Below, piece after piece: positions 1 through 9,051 of a stretch of DNA of 39,866 nt. Position 1 is the first letter of the stretch. Each line of letters begins with the position of its first letter. A program made the translations under genes and the position numbers. Under the pieces are notes generated by a model that saw only the letters and a program-made list of their open reading frames with translations, had not been told where the DNA came from and searched no databases. This DNA is from Puniceicoccaceae bacterium (GTDB lineage: Bacteria; Verrucomicrobiota; Verrucomicrobiia; Opitutales; Coraliomargaritaceae), in the NCBI GenBank assembly GCA_902603705.1, contig CACKVQ010000012.1, positions 1-39,866 of the forward strand, written 5' to 3'.

Positions 1-147
1 AATGTACGTATCGGTAATGGTGTGACTTTAGATCCTACTGGCCTACCTGATAATTTTGGTCCAGATCTTGATATTTCTATACGCGATGGTGTGCTTATCG
101 TGTGTAAAGACATTATTGTTCCAGATGGATACATTATCAAAGCCTAA
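1..147 (+). CDS. glgC: C-terminal end of a probable glucose-1-phosphate adenylyltransferase (5' end outside window)
   Basis: The reading frame is open from base 1 and ends in TAA at 145-147, giving 48 residues. It reads like the left-handed beta-helix tail of ADP-glucose pyrophosphorylases: a hexapeptide-type segment (NVRIGNGVTLDPTG) and then the typical ending (IRDGVLIVCKDIIVPDGYII). GlgC makes ADP-glucose from glucose-1-phosphate and ATP, the first committed step of bacterial glycogen synthesis. Only the tail is visible, so the catalytic domain cannot be checked. Another nucleotidyltransferase with a C-terminal beta-helix is possible. The assignment rests on my recognition of the 'RDGV..V.K...(I/V)PDG' ending. 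Confidence 0.6.
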   Translation, partial: NVRIGNGVTLDPTGLPDNFGPDLDISIRDGVLIVCKDIIVPDGYIIKA

Positions 148-238
148 GTGAAGTATAGGCTAGTTAGTAACATGATATTTTGTGACTCCTTCCACAATCT
201 ATACTAATTTTCTTTCCTAATTATTGTTTATTACAGTG

Positions 239-1193
239 ATGAAGTTTTTATCTCTAATTCTTGTATTATTTTTTAGTTATAATTTAAGTGCTCAAATTGG
301 TCCCGATGGTACGGGTAACTGGATATTCTACACCATTGGCCCTAATACAAACCTCTCTGGTGCTAACCTCTCTGGTAGTATGCTCAATGATGCTGACCTC
401 TCTGGTGCTGACCTCTCTGGTGCTAACCTTCGTGAAGCTATGCTCTGGGAAACTAACTTTAGTAACAGCTGACCTCTCTGGAGCTAACCTTACCGATGCC
501 GACCTATCTCGAGCTAATCTCTCTGGTGCTAACCTTGTTGATGCCGACCTAACAAATGCTAAACTCCATGACACAAACCTCTCTGGTGCTGACCTTTCTG
601 GTGCTGACCTTAAATGGGTTAAATTCCATAACGCAGACCTATCAAATGCTAACTTTCGTGGTGCTAACCTCTTTCGGGCTTTCCTTCATGATCCTGTCAT
701 CAATGGTGCTGATTTCTCTGGTGCTAACCTCAAAAATGCCTCATTCTCTGAACAAGTTTACTAAAATACAATTTGGACCAATGTCGTCTCTCAGTCTGAA
801 TACGATGCGGTTGTGGCGGAAAGAGATGCTGCTTTATCGGCTCAAGATACTGCTGAGGCCCAAAGAGATACCGCTTTGGCAGAGAGGGACGCTAGACCTA
901 CACAAGCAGCCTACGATGCAGTTGTAGCTCAAAGATATGCCCTACCTACGCAGACTGCCTATGACGCTGTCGTAGCTGAGCGAGATGCTAGATATAGCTT
1001 TGATCAAATAAGAAATTTCGCGAGAGGAGACACGCTAATTGGGGTTCATGATGGTATGGCAAAAATAAGCATGAAATTAATGGAATCTAGCGATTTAGTT
1101 TTGTGGTCTGAGTCTTCAGTAGCTATGGAAACAGAGGTTATTATTGATGAGCCTCATTAATTTTTCCGAATTGTCGGAAATGGTGCATCGTAA
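239..1193 (+). pseudogene. Decayed secreted pentapeptide-repeat / AERDA coiled-coil protein (one frameshift, two in-frame TAA)
   Basis: ATG 239 opens a clear signal peptide (MKFLSLILVLFFSYNLSAQ). Pentapeptide repeats of the A(D/N)LxX type follow: 8 in the first frame up to TGA 470-472, then 19 in the next frame. Skipping one base near 467 joins them into 27 repeats in exact phase, about seven coils of a right-handed beta-helix. The second frame is stopped by TAA 762-764 but continues in the same frame with coiled-coil modules built on 'YDAVVAERDA', and then a terminal segment (MKISMKLMESSDLVLW). It meets TAA 1158-1160, just before FFRIVGNGAS and a final TAA at 1191-1193. Both internal TAA codons sit where Gln (CAA) would fit. 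Three lesions in one gene favour a pseudogene over recoding. TTG 224 is an alternative start, but ATG 239 gives the better signal peptide. No function is known. It was probably cell-surface or periplasmic. Confidence 0.75.
347..748 (+). repeat. 15-bp degenerate tandem repeats encoding pentapeptides
   Basis: About 27 consecutive 15-base units, consensus roughly CTCTCTGGTGCTAAC, encode (A/T)(D/N)LSG pentapeptides. The phase is constant except for one extra base near 467. The repeats also create long but meaningless open frames on the opposite strand. Confidence 0.9.
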
Positions 1194-1194
1194 G

Positions 1195-1825
1195 ATGAGT
1201 ATGAAACTGTCTTTCGTATTTAGTTGGGCGTCCAACAGTAGCTGAACTCAATGGAATAATAGCAGAGCGCGACACACTGAGTAACCAAATAATCGAAGCA
1301 CAAGCTACTATCGCTACTTTAGAATCAACAATACAAGACTTGCAAAATTCTGTTAATACCGAGCCAGAGCCAGAGCCAGAGCCTGAACCTGAACCAGAGC
1401 CAGAACCCGAAACAGAACCTGCTGCAGCAGGTCCCAATGAAACTTATGGTGTCCGCCTAGGAACATCATTCACAGCCAATCCTAATGGCATGGGTGTAAC
1501 GACATTAATACCTGTACAAGCTAAATGGCCGGTTGGCGGTCAGTTAACTGGAGGTATTATTGAAACAGTAGAACCAATTGGCTTTGATGGTTTGTATCAA
1601 AGTTTCTTTGACATGTTAACCTTAACCCTAAAAATCAAATTCTTTAATAGCGCAACCTCAGATCCTTATTCTGTAGCAAATGCTGTTTCAGCAAATAATG
1701 CAATAACTGGTACTGTAGATTGGATAGATATTGCTTACTTTAGTGATGGGTCATACACACTCAAACTTGATGGCACAAGCATTGATGTCGACGGTGTATC
1801 TTACAGCGAAGCGAATGCTCCTTGA
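1195..1825 (+). pseudogene. Broken coiled-coil / (Glu-Pro)n protein with an unrecognised C-terminal domain
   Basis: A coding frame is clear from about 1223 to TGA 1823-1825. It starts with VGRPTVAELNGIIAERDT and an Ala/Ile/Leu-rich coiled coil, passes a Glu-Pro tract at 1361-1420, and ends in a roughly 130-residue region (GPNETYGVRLGTSF through DVDGVSYSEANAP) that looks like a beta-rich secreted domain I do not recognise. The frame has no ATG or GTG start. It is closed upstream by TGA 1202-1204, and the only usable internal start is TTG 1340, in the middle of the coiled coil. ATG 1195 in the neighbouring frame gives MSMKLSFVF, and skipping one base near 1222 would join it to VGRPTV. I infer a gene that has lost its N-terminus or carries a frameshift. 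The shared RPT...AERD module suggests kinship with the preceding pseudogene. Confidence 0.55.
1361..1420 (+). repeat. 6-bp tandem repeat encoding a Glu-Pro tract
   Basis: Ten GAR-CCN-type units encode eight Glu-Pro pairs, then Glu-Thr and Glu-Pro. Such tracts usually act as stiff linkers between a coiled coil and a globular domain, as the position here suggests. The mirror frame reads as Gly-Ser repeats and is a shadow. Confidence 0.9.
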
Positions 1826-1906
1826 CTTGTTCAATAAATATATATTTTGGAAATTAAGAAATTATGAGCCTTAAGGCACTACTTACTAGTCCTGGAAACT
1901 TGATTT

Positions 1907-4696
1907 CTAGTGCGCTTCTAACCAATTCTCACCTATTCCAATTTCGACTTCGATAGGGCAGGCTAGTTCTAGTGCCCCGACCATTCCTTCGCTTACCATC
2001 TTTCGAAGTGCTTCCTCTTCATCGGGGTGAAGGTCAAAAACTAATTCGTCGTGCACTTGTAGCAACATGCGGCTTTCCAGCCCAGCCTCAGAAATCAAGT
2101 TTTGGACACGCACCATGGCGATTTTGATCATATCAGCAGCAGTGCCTTGGATCGGCATGTTGATCGCGTTTCTTTCGGCTGCAGCTCGGATAGTGCCATT
2201 ACTAGAATTAATATCTCGAAGATGGCGCCGCCTTCCGCAGATGGTCTCAACATAGCCTTTCGATTTAGCGCTTTCTCTCTGCGCTTCCATGTAATCTGGA
2301 ATACCAGGGAATTGAGCGAAATAACTGTCTATGATATCTTGAGCTTCACTGCGGCTTACGGTGCCGAGACGCTGAGCTAGGCCGAAAGCGGAGATGCCAT
2401 ATGGAATTCCGAAGTTGACCATCTTAGCTGTGCCACGCTGCTCACGTGTCACGTCCTCCGCGCTTACCTCAAAGATCTTGGCGGCGGTAGCGGTATGGAT
2501 GTCTTGGCCTTCTTTAAAGGCTTTTAGTAGACCGGAATCACATGTTAAGGCAGCGAGTATACGCAGCTCGATTTGTGAATAGTCTGCAGCCAATAGTCTC
2601 CAGCCCTCTCTTGGGACAAAGGCCTTGCGTATTTCTCTACCCCTGGGGCTGCGCACCGGAATATTTTGTAGATTAGGATCATTGGAAGTAAGGCGTCCAG
2701 TAGCTGTCTGTACCTGCCCGTAGTGCGTGTGTACGCGGCCAGTCTTAGTATCTATATCCTCAGGGAGTGCCTGAATATAAGTACTCCTAAGCTTACTTAG
2801 CTGGCGATATTCCAGTAGGTCAGAGACGATTGAGTGTTTAGCTGAGAGTGTAGAGAGAACCTGCTCATTAGTAGCATACTGCCCAGTCTTAGTCTTCTTT
2901 GGTTTTTCCACTAGCTTTAGCTCGTCGAAGAGTACTTCGCCAAGCTGCTTAGTAGAGTTGAGATTAAACTCACGGCCTGCGGCATCAAAAACACTATTTT
3001 GTAAATCGGTGATGTGCCCCTCGATCGAAGCGCCTATTTCCTTAAGGGTCTCGGGCGACATGTTTATACCTTCGAGTTCCATGCTTAGAAGTACGGGGAG
3101 TAGAGGCGTCTCGATTTCATAAAAGACTTTTGATTGGCCGCTCTCTTCTAACTTCAGTTGGAAAATGTTCCATAGCTGTAGCGTAACGTCGGCGTCTTCT
3201 ATCGCATAGTTAGCCAGATCTTTCTCAGCTACCTCAGAGTAGTCGATTGCTTCGCCCTTTTTAGCCCCAGGCAGCAGTTCGCTAAATCGGATAGTGCTGT
3301 ATTGTAAAAAGTCTTCGCTTAAGGTGTCCAAATTATGGCGCTGCTCGGGGTCGACCAGAGCGTGAGCAAGCATAGTATCGAAGCATTCGCCAGCGACGTA
3401 GCATTCGTTCTCAGCAAGCACGGCGAGGTCGAATTTGATATTATGCCCGATCTTAGTCAGTGAATTATCTGCGAAGATGGGGCGCAGGGCATCTAAAGCT
3501 GCCGCAGTAGCGGGCACCCAATAGCCGCTTTGCGGGCCCGTCGAAAAGGAGATCCCTACTAATTTTGCGGCTCTTGGGTTTAGCGCTGTTGTCTCGGTAT
3601 CGAAGGCGAAGCTGCCAGCATCACTTAGAGCATCGACAAGCTTATCCAGTTCTTCATTCGTTTTTACTACACGGTAGTCGGTTTTGACGTCAGCTAGCTT
3701 TTTAAATGTAATCTCGGGTATGAGGTCGAGTTGAGGGGAGGGCGTGTCATTCTTACCGGCCTTCTTCTCGTCGTCCTCGCTCCTAAGAACTAGGTCAGTA
3801 GCTACGTCTTGTACGGAGAAATCGCTTCCAAATATTCGCTTGCCCAAAGTTCTAAATTCAAATTCAGCGAATAAAGGAACGAGTTTTTCTTTGTCTATTT
3901 CATTGAGCGTAATGGCTTCCCAATCTGCTTTTATGGGAACATCTAGCTGGATGGTAGCGAGCTTCTTAGAAAGCAAGGCTTGTTCGGCATGCTCTCTAAT
4001 ACGTTCTTGCTGCTTGCCCTTGAGTTCATCCACGTGATCGATTACTCCCTCCACAGTCTCGTATGCGGCAAGAAGTTTTTCAGCGGTCTTAGGGCCGATT
4101 CCTGGTACACCAGGAATGTTATCGGAGACGTCGCCACAGAGACCTAGCATATCGATCACCTGTTCTACTCGGGCGATACCCCACTTTTCTTTTATTTCTG
4201 GGATGCCCCAGATTTCTGCACCATCACCTTGGCGCGAAGGGCGGTACATTTTTATTTTGTTACCAACGAGCTGCCCAAAATCTTTATCGGGAGTTACCAT
4301 GTAGATCTCGTCGAAGCCATCGGCTTCAGCACGCCGGGCGAGAGTACCGATGATATCATCTGCCTCGAATCCATCTAGCTTGAGTACTGGGATTCCAAAA
4401 GCTTCCGCTATTCGATCTAGATGGGGCATGGCAGCAGATAAGTCCTCAGGCATCTCCTCGCGATTCGCCTTATACTCGGGGTGAATGCGGTGACGCTCAG
4501 TCGGTGCAGAAGTATCGAAGACGATCGCTAAGTGAGAGGGCTTTTGCTTCGTAATCAGCTCAATCAATGTGCCTGTAAACCCAAAGACAGCCGATGTGTT
4601 AAAACCCTTACTCGTGTAAATAGGGCTACGGATAAGTGCGAAGTGCGCTCGGTAGGCAAGTGCCATACCATCGAGTAGAAATAGGGTTTTGGACAT
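1907..4696 (-). CDS. polA: DNA polymerase I with both exonuclease domains
   Basis: The 929-residue product is the full length of a three-domain Pol I. Residues 1-290 form the 5'-3' flap exonuclease (FLLDGMALAYRAHFAL, DGFEADDIIGTLA, GVPGIGPKTAEKLL). Residues 330-520 are the 3'-5' proofreading domain and retain the metal-binding acidic motif (FAFDTETTALNP), GHNIKFDLAVL and YAIEDADVTLQLW, so proofreading should be active. The polymerase domain shows motif A (DYSQIELRILAAL), motif B (RGTAKMVNFGIPYG) and motif C (QVHDELVFD, His at 882). It fills gaps during Okazaki fragment maturation and excision repair. The gene is last in a minus-strand run after the RsuA-type gene, nadK and cca; 84 bases separate it from cca. 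Its leader before ATG 4696 is A/T-rich with no Shine-Dalgarno sequence. Confidence 0.98.
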   Translation of the reverse strand: MSKTLFLLDGMALAYRAHFALIRSPIYTSKGFNTSAVFGFTGTLIELITKQKPSHLAIVFDTSAPTERHRIHPEYKANREEMPEDLSAAMPHLDRIAEAFGIPVLKLDGFEADDIIGTLARRAEADGFDEIYMVTPDKDFGQLVGNKIKMYRPSRQGDGAEIWGIPEIKEKWGIARVEQVIDMLGLCGDVSDNIPGVPGIGPKTAEKLLAAYETVEGVIDHVDELKGKQQERIREHAEQALLSKKLATIQLDVPIKADWEAITLNEIDKEKLVPLFAEFEFRTLGKRIFGSDFSVQDVATDLVLRSEDDEKKAGKNDTPSPQLDLIPEITFKKLADVKTDYRVVKTNEELDKLVDALSDAGSFAFDTETTALNPRAAKLVGISFSTGPQSGYWVPATAAALDALRPIFADNSLTKIGHNIKFDLAVLAENECYVAGECFDTMLAHALVDPEQRHNLDTLSEDFLQYSTIRFSELLPGAKKGEAIDYSEVAEKDLANYAIEDADVTLQLWNIFQLKLEESGQSKVFYEIETPLLPVLLSMELEGINMSPETLKEIGASIEGHITDLQNSVFDAAGREFNLNSTKQLGEVLFDELKLVEKPKKTKTGQYATNEQVLSTLSAKHSIVSDLLEYRQLSKLRSTYIQALPEDIDTKTGRVHTHYGQVQTATGRLTSNDPNLQNIPVRSPRGREIRKAFVPREGWRLLAADYSQIELRILAALTCDSGLLKAFKEGQDIHTATAAKIFEVSAEDVTREQRGTAKMVNFGIPYGISAFGLAQRLGTVSRSEAQDIIDSYFAQFPGIPDYMEAQRESAKSKGYVETICGRRRHLRDINSSNGTIRAAAERNAINMPIQGTAADMIKIAMVRVQNLISEAGLESRMLLQVHDELVFDLHPDEEEALRKMVSEGMVGALELACPIEVEIGIGENWLEAH

Positions 4697-4780
4697 ATCT
4701 AGTGAGCTTGAATATTCATGGCCTAAGCTCCAGGCTTGAATGTAATTTATATAGTGGGGGCTTAATTTTTTGTATGCCTA

Positions 4781-6172
4781 CTAATGAGGGTTTTGCTGTA
4801 TTTTATCGATGATTTTTCTAAGGTATTCATAGCCCTGTTCTTCGCTACTGAATTCACCTCCTAGTTGCGCATCGTAGGCCTGATCAAGAATTTTTCCTAA
4901 ATTAGGGCCTTGCGTGACACCTAGATTTATAAGGTGACGACCCTGTAAGATAGGTTTGGGCGCACTATCTTGAATACGCAGTTGTTCCGTCTTATCAAGT
5001 AGCCATTTCCCCTCAGGAAAGTCCGAGATAAATGGCGGGCGACCACTGTTGTCTGCTCGCGCCACACGAATTAGGCGATCGATACGTTTCACGCGCGCTG
5101 CCAGACGGCGAATAGCGGAATCACCCGCTCCGTCACGGTACAGTGAGAGGGGACGCATATGCTGCTCAACTAGCGGAAGTACCTCTTCAAAAATCTTTTT
5201 TTGTCTGGTAATTCTTTCTAGAAAATGGGTGGCTACAGGCACACCACGCACGTCGTGGCGAGGACTGCGGATGCGACCATCCTCGTCAGTATAAGTCGTC
5301 TCGGGCTTGCCCATGTCATGGCAGAGTACTGCGAACCCTACAACCAAGTCTTCCCACTGCTCACCCGTTCTTTGAGTAGCATAAGCATCAAGGCAATGGA
5401 GTGTATGCATCCATACATCTCCTTCGGGGTGCCATTTAGGGTCCTGCTGGCAACCGTCCAGCGCTTCAAGCTCGGGGAAATACTTCAACCAGTGGCAGGA
5501 TTTCAAAAAATTAAGCCCTAAGCTAATTTCTTCGCCCTTTAGGATTAGTTTCTTCCACTCTTCCCAGAGCCGCTCCATAGGCAGATGTTGGGGGGACAGG
5601 ACGCGACATAGGTCGATCGTCTCCGGTGCTGCGCTTAGGCCGAAACGGGCTATAAACTGCATCCCACGAAGCACTCTGAGTGGGTCTTCGCTAAAGGCCT
5701 CAGAAATGTGTCTCAGCTTTCTAGATTTGAGGTCAGTCGCTCCGTTAAAAGGATCAATTTGTTCCCCTGTGAGTGGGTCGTAGCTGATAGCGTTGATTGT
5801 AAAATCACGTCTAGAGGCGGCATCGCGAGGCGACATACTGGGATCGCCCTGTACTTCGAAATCCGTGTGCTTTGGGCCGACACTCGATTCCCTGCGGGGT
5901 AGGGCAAGATCGATATTGAGACCTTTAAGAATAAAAACCCCAAAAGCTCGCCCCACGGTATCTACCTGGTAGTGTGGAGCTAGTGCCGATTCGACTACAC
6001 AAGCATCTAGCCCATACACTTCCATATCGATGTCCTTCGATGGTATACCTAGTAGACTATCGCGCACACAGCCGCCTGCCAAGAGTGCTCGACCTCCCAA
6101 ATCGCTTAGTACTTTAGCTATGTGTTGGACCGCGGCCTTTTGTGGCTCGGTCATGTTATCAATGGCACGCAT
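4781..6172 (-). CDS. cca: CCA-adding tRNA nucleotidyltransferase with HD domain
   Basis: The 463-residue enzyme builds or repairs the 3' CCA end of tRNA without a nucleic-acid template. The class II nucleotidyltransferase head has [13 protein letters not shown], the catalytic pair in KDIDMEVYG (Asp47 and Asp49), the ribose-contacting [12 protein letters not shown] around 121-131, and the neck helix motif [12 protein letters not shown]. An HD-type domain follows with [10 protein letters not shown] (His285-Asp286), as in the phosphohydrolase-bearing bacterial Cca enzymes. ATG 6172 is chosen; an internal ATG six codons later (MTEPQ) is equally possible. It lies 54 bases after nadK in the same direction and probably belongs to the same transcript. 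Confidence 0.95.
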   Translation of the reverse strand: MRAIDNMTEPQKAAVQHIAKVLSDLGGRALLAGGCVRDSLLGIPSKDIDMEVYGLDACVVESALAPHYQVDTVGRAFGVFILKGLNIDLALPRRESSVGPKHTDFEVQGDPSMSPRDAASRRDFTINAISYDPLTGEQIDPFNGATDLKSRKLRHISEAFSEDPLRVLRGMQFIARFGLSAAPETIDLCRVLSPQHLPMERLWEEWKKLILKGEEISLGLNFLKSCHWLKYFPELEALDGCQQDPKWHPEGDVWMHTLHCLDAYATQRTGEQWEDLVVGFAVLCHDMGKPETTYTDEDGRIRSPRHDVRGVPVATHFLERITRQKKIFEEVLPLVEQHMRPLSLYRDGAGDSAIRRLAARVKRIDRLIRVARADNSGRPPFISDFPEGKWLLDKTEQLRIQDSAPKPILQGRHLINLGVTQGPNLGKILDQAYDAQLGGEFSSEEQGYEYLRKIIDKIQQNPH

Positions 6173-6226
6173 TTTTGACTAATTAGTGAGTGATCGCTCA
6201 CGATTAAAAATACTACGAAGCATTCG

Positions 6227-7060
6227 CTAGCGTATCGTTGGATCGCCCCAATTGAGTTTGTCCCGCACGATGGCGAAGTGGGAGTAGTCTAGATTTTGCA
6301 TAAGTCGTAAACTACGGTCCACTGCAGTGATCTCTATTGGGAAATTGTCTTCTGATGAGAATCGGGCACGCCCATCAATTGTGATTCGAGGACAGGGTCC
6401 AGGCTCGCGATGTTTGACACTAATTAGCGAAGAATCATCAAAAATGACAGAGCGATTTCCTAAGGTATGCGGGCAGATCGGTGTCATGGCAATGGCGCTG
6501 ACGCGAGGGCCGATAATTGGACCTCCTGCTGATAAGTTGTAGGCAGTCGACCCAGTAGGAGTTGAAAAAATAAGGCCATCGCAGTGGTACTCTGATACCG
6601 CGTTACCATTTGAGGAAACCTGAAGGCGAATTAGGCCACTTCCGTCAGTTTCTTTGAGTACTACGTCATTTAAAGCATGCATGCTCTCTCCTTGTCGAGT
6701 AGTGCAGCGCAGTACAGAGCGCTCGTCTATGCCATACTCGCCTTTTATAAAATGTGTTAATTCCTGCCCTGCTTCTTCTTGGGTAAAAGTCGCTAGAAAT
6801 CCAAGTTTACCAATATTGACCCCTAATACTGCGCAATTTGACTCAAGCGCTGCATCAAGCACACCTAGCAGGGTTCCGTCTCCTCCAATCGCGCAGCACA
6901 GGTCTTGTTCGACGAGCGCATCCGGCAGTAAGGGATAGTCACTTCGGATAGTCGCCTTGACGCCCTCACATTCTGCGATACCAGCTAGGAAACGAGCGGC
7001 ATCCTCGGCCCCTGGCTTAGTTTTGTTTACTGCAAAAGTTATAGATTTAATCGCTTCCAT
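6227..7060 (-). CDS. nadK: NAD kinase
   Basis: The 277-residue protein phosphorylates NAD to NADP in the cytoplasm. It has the family's invariant GGDGTLLG (Asp61) near the N-terminus, LNDVVLKE in the middle, and the NAD-binding block that reads [20 protein letters not shown] followed by GP. The C-terminal DGRA segment is also present. Length is normal. It precedes cca by 54 bases and follows the pseudouridine synthase gene by 38 bases on the same strand. No Shine-Dalgarno sequence precedes ATG 7060. Confidence 0.96.
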   Translation of the reverse strand: MEAIKSITFAVNKTKPGAEDAARFLAGIAECEGVKATIRSDYPLLPDALVEQDLCCAIGGDGTLLGVLDAALESNCAVLGVNIGKLGFLATFTQEEAGQELTHFIKGEYGIDERSVLRCTTRQGESMHALNDVVLKETDGSGLIRLQVSSNGNAVSEYHCDGLIFSTPTGSTAYNLSAGGPIIGPRVSAIAMTPICPHTLGNRSVIFDDSSLISVKHREPGPCPRITIDGRARFSSEDNFPIEITAVDRSLRLMQNLDYSHFAIVRDKLNWGDPTIR

Positions 7061-7098
7061 CGTGGTGGAAATAGATAATGTGTTTATATAGTACTACC

Positions 7099-7842
7099 TC
7101 AAGCAAAGAGGCGTTCGATATCTTTTTTACTGAGAATTCGAATTCCAGAACGCGGTAAATTTTTTAATACAATACCTCCAATCTGCACGCGGACGAGCTT
7201 TTTGATATAGTATCGGTTGGCTTCGAAAAGACGGCGCACTTCGCGCTTTTTGCCGTGGTGGAGATGAACTTCCAATCTACGCTTATGACCTTCTCCCTCT
7301 AGTGGTGAAGTGATAACTTTTTCGGCTTTTAAGAAAACACCCTCGTATTCAGTGCCAGCAAGTAACTTAGGGATATCTTCTTTTTTAAAGTCGCGATGTA
7401 GGACTACTCTGTAGCGTTTGACAATCTCTGTGCTAGGATGAGTGAGCCTGTGGGCGAGATCTCCGTCATTGGTAAGCACTAGTAGGCCTTCGCTGTCTTT
7501 GTCGAGGCGCCCGGCACAAAATAGACGATGGCGTTGAAACTCTGAAGGTAGTAGGTCAAATACAGTGCGCTGCGCATGGGGATCGGAATTTGTGCAATGC
7601 ACACCTTTAGGCTTGTTCATTATTAGCGTGATAGTGCGTTCGTCTTTCCACAATATAGGCTTATTATTTACGAATATCGCATCGCCAGCGGTGGCTTTGT
7701 TGCCGAGTTGGGCAATTTTCCCATTCACACGGACATGCCCATCCTTGATCTCTTGCTCGGCCTCGCGCCTTGAGCAGAGTCCAGATTTAGCGATCAACTT
7801 CTGAATACGCTCAGGTTCCAGGATTGGGTTAGGTTTTGGCAT
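7099..7842 (-). CDS. RsuA/RluB-family rRNA pseudouridine synthase
   Basis: The 247-residue protein isomerises a specific uridine in rRNA. An N-terminal S4 RNA-binding domain (IQKLIAKSGLCSRREAEQ, then VRVNGKIA) is followed by the synthase domain: MNKPKGVHCT, and the catalytic-loop motif GRLDKDSEGLLVLTNDG with Asp114. The end contains the family motif GKKREVRRLFEA. Motifs do not separate RsuA, RluB, RluE and RluF; the S4 domain and the length favour RluB/RsuA. I chose ATG 7842. The frame can be extended to 7884, but the added 14 residues look non-conserved and overlap the fabG promoter region. It heads the run toward nadK, cca and polA, and diverges from fabG. Confidence 0.9.
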   Translation of the reverse strand: MPKPNPILEPERIQKLIAKSGLCSRREAEQEIKDGHVRVNGKIAQLGNKATAGDAIFVNNKPILWKDERTITLIMNKPKGVHCTNSDPHAQRTVFDLLPSEFQRHRLFCAGRLDKDSEGLLVLTNDGDLAHRLTHPSTEIVKRYRVVLHRDFKKEDIPKLLAGTEYEGVFLKAEKVITSPLEGEGHKRRLEVHLHHGKKREVRRLFEANRYYIKKLVRVQIGGIVLKNLPRSGIRILSKKDIERLFA

Positions 7843-7940
7843 TAATATACTAGAGCCCCAGTAAGGCACAGCTGTCAATGTCACTCACACCTAACATTGG
7901 GCTTGCGCAAGACGAAAGAATTGTCGGAGACTTATGTTAT

Positions 7941-8687
7941 ATGAGTGAATGCACAGAAAAACGAATCGCCCTTGTAACAGGTGCTGGACGCGGCATCGGT
8001 AAAAGTATAGCTCAGTTGCTCGCATCTAAAGGTCACCATGTTATTTGTATAAGCCGCTCAGAAGGTTCCTGTGGTGCGGTCTCTGAGGCAATTAATTCTG
8101 ATGGAGGCACTGCTGAGTCGCTTGCACTAGATGTTTCTGATAAGACTGCAGTAAAGGAAGCTTGTGAAACGCTTCTAGAAAAACATAACAACATTGATAT
8201 TTTAGTAAATAACGCTGGTATCACCCGTGACGGTCTACTCTTTAGAATGAGCGACGATGACTGGGATGCAGTGATCGACACAAATCTTTCCAGTTGTTTT
8301 AGCTTTATAAAACACCTTGCTCGTCCGATGACTCGAAAAAGATGGGGGCGTATTATCAATATGTCTTCAGTTATCGGCCTTACGGGTAATGCTGGACAAG
8401 CAAATTATGCGGCAGCTAAAGCTGGTATGATCGGGATGACAAAAAGCCTAGCTAAGGAGTTTGCTGCTCGAAATGTTACTGTAAATGCCGTAGCGCCAGG
8501 TTTTATCGCCACAGATATGACCGCTGAGCTCGACGAAAAGCATCAAGACGCAATTGTTGGAATGATTCCTATGAAACGTATGGGGCAGTCTGTAGATATC
8601 GCTGGAACGACTGCATTTCTTGCTTCAGAGCAGGCTTCCTACATCACCGGACAGGTTTTTACAGTTGACGGTGGCATGGTCATGTGA
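7941..8687 (+). CDS. fabG: 3-oxoacyl-[acyl-carrier-protein] reductase
   Basis: This short-chain dehydrogenase of 248 residues reduces 3-oxoacyl-ACP with NADPH in each fatty-acid elongation round. It shows the cofactor motif TGAGRGIG (residues 13-20), the NNAG motif at 90-93 with the FabG-typical [10 protein letters not shown] after it, and the catalytic Ser143, Tyr156 and Lys160 (YAAAK). The end ([14 protein letters not shown]) is characteristic. ATG 7941 gives the normal FabG length; the frame is open back to 7878, but those 21 residues are not FabG-like. A GGAG stands about 11 bases upstream, one of the few Shine-Dalgarno-like elements in this window. acpP follows after 43 bases. Confidence 0.96.
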   Translation: MSECTEKRIALVTGAGRGIGKSIAQLLASKGHHVICISRSEGSCGAVSEAINSDGGTAESLALDVSDKTAVKEACETLLEKHNNIDILVNNAGITRDGLLFRMSDDDWDAVIDTNLSSCFSFIKHLARPMTRKRWGRIINMSSVIGLTGNAGQANYAAAKAGMIGMTKSLAKEFAARNVTVNAVAPGFIATDMTAELDEKHQDAIVGMIPMKRMGQSVDIAGTTAFLASEQASYITGQVFTVDGGMVM

Positions 8688-8730
8688 TGCCTATTTAGCG
8701 TCATTAACAAACAACCTAAACAAAGAAAAT

Positions 8731-8985
8731 ATGTCAGACCAAACAATCGAACAACGCGTTAAGAAAATTATCGTTGATCAGCTCAACGTTAATGAAGAGC
8801 AAGTCACATCTGAAGCTTCCTTTTTGGACGATTTGGGTGCCGACTCTTTAGACACTGTAGAACTCATTATGGCTTTCGAAGAAGAGTTCAGCGACGAGAT
8901 TGACGGAGAGATACCAGAATCCGATGCAGAAAAAATGCAAACCGTTGGAGCTGTCATCACTTATATCACTGAGAAAGCAGGGTAG
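8731..8985 (+). CDS. acpP: Acyl carrier protein
   Basis: The product is 84 residues and very acidic. It carries the growing acyl chain on a 4'-phosphopantetheine arm attached to Ser39 within [19 protein letters not shown], the canonical ACP site. The position between fabG and fabF is the classic fatty-acid synthesis context. ATG 8731 is preceded by an A-rich leader without a Shine-Dalgarno sequence. An intrinsic terminator follows directly, which probably gives acpP a transcript that ends before fabF. Confidence 0.98.
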   Translation: MSDQTIEQRVKKIIVDQLNVNEEQVTSEASFLDDLGADSLDTVELIMAFEEEFSDEIDGEIPESDAEKMQTVGAVITYITEKAG

Positions 8986-9009
8986 AAGTTTCTACTTTCA
9001 AATTTACTA

Positions 9010-9040
9010 TTAAGCCGCTTAAATGCGGCTTAATTTTTTT
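9010..9040 (+). terminator. Rho-independent terminator between acpP and fabF
   Basis: A perfect 9-bp stem (TTAAGCCGC at 9010-9018 with GCGGCTTAA at 9025-9033), a 6-base loop and seven Ts (9034-9040). It sits 25 bases after the acpP stop and 12 bases before the fabF start. Confidence 0.93.
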
Positions 9041-9051
9041 ACAGAGACATT

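Noticed and set aside
460..475. Programmed +1 frameshift in the pentapeptide gene
   Set aside because: There is no slippery run, no stimulatory hairpin I can see, and two further stops lie downstream in the same gene, so decay is simpler.
284..574. Minus-strand open frame with repeated 'STREV' units
   Set aside because: It is the mirror image of the 15-bp pentapeptide repeats; repeat composition alone keeps it open.
762..1160. Reassignment of TAA to Gln
   Set aside because: Other genes here (for example fabF, pyrD, aroK and alaS) end properly in TAA at the expected length, so TAA is a normal stop in this genome.
1141..1437. Minus-strand frame with a Gly-Ser repeat
   Set aside because: It is the reverse reading of the Glu-Pro tract and the AERD coiled-coil region, with no independent coding signal.
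7878..7940. N-terminal extension of FabG
   Set aside because: The added 21 residues do not resemble FabG, whose normal start is [14 protein letters not shown]; the stretch is more likely the divergent promoter region.
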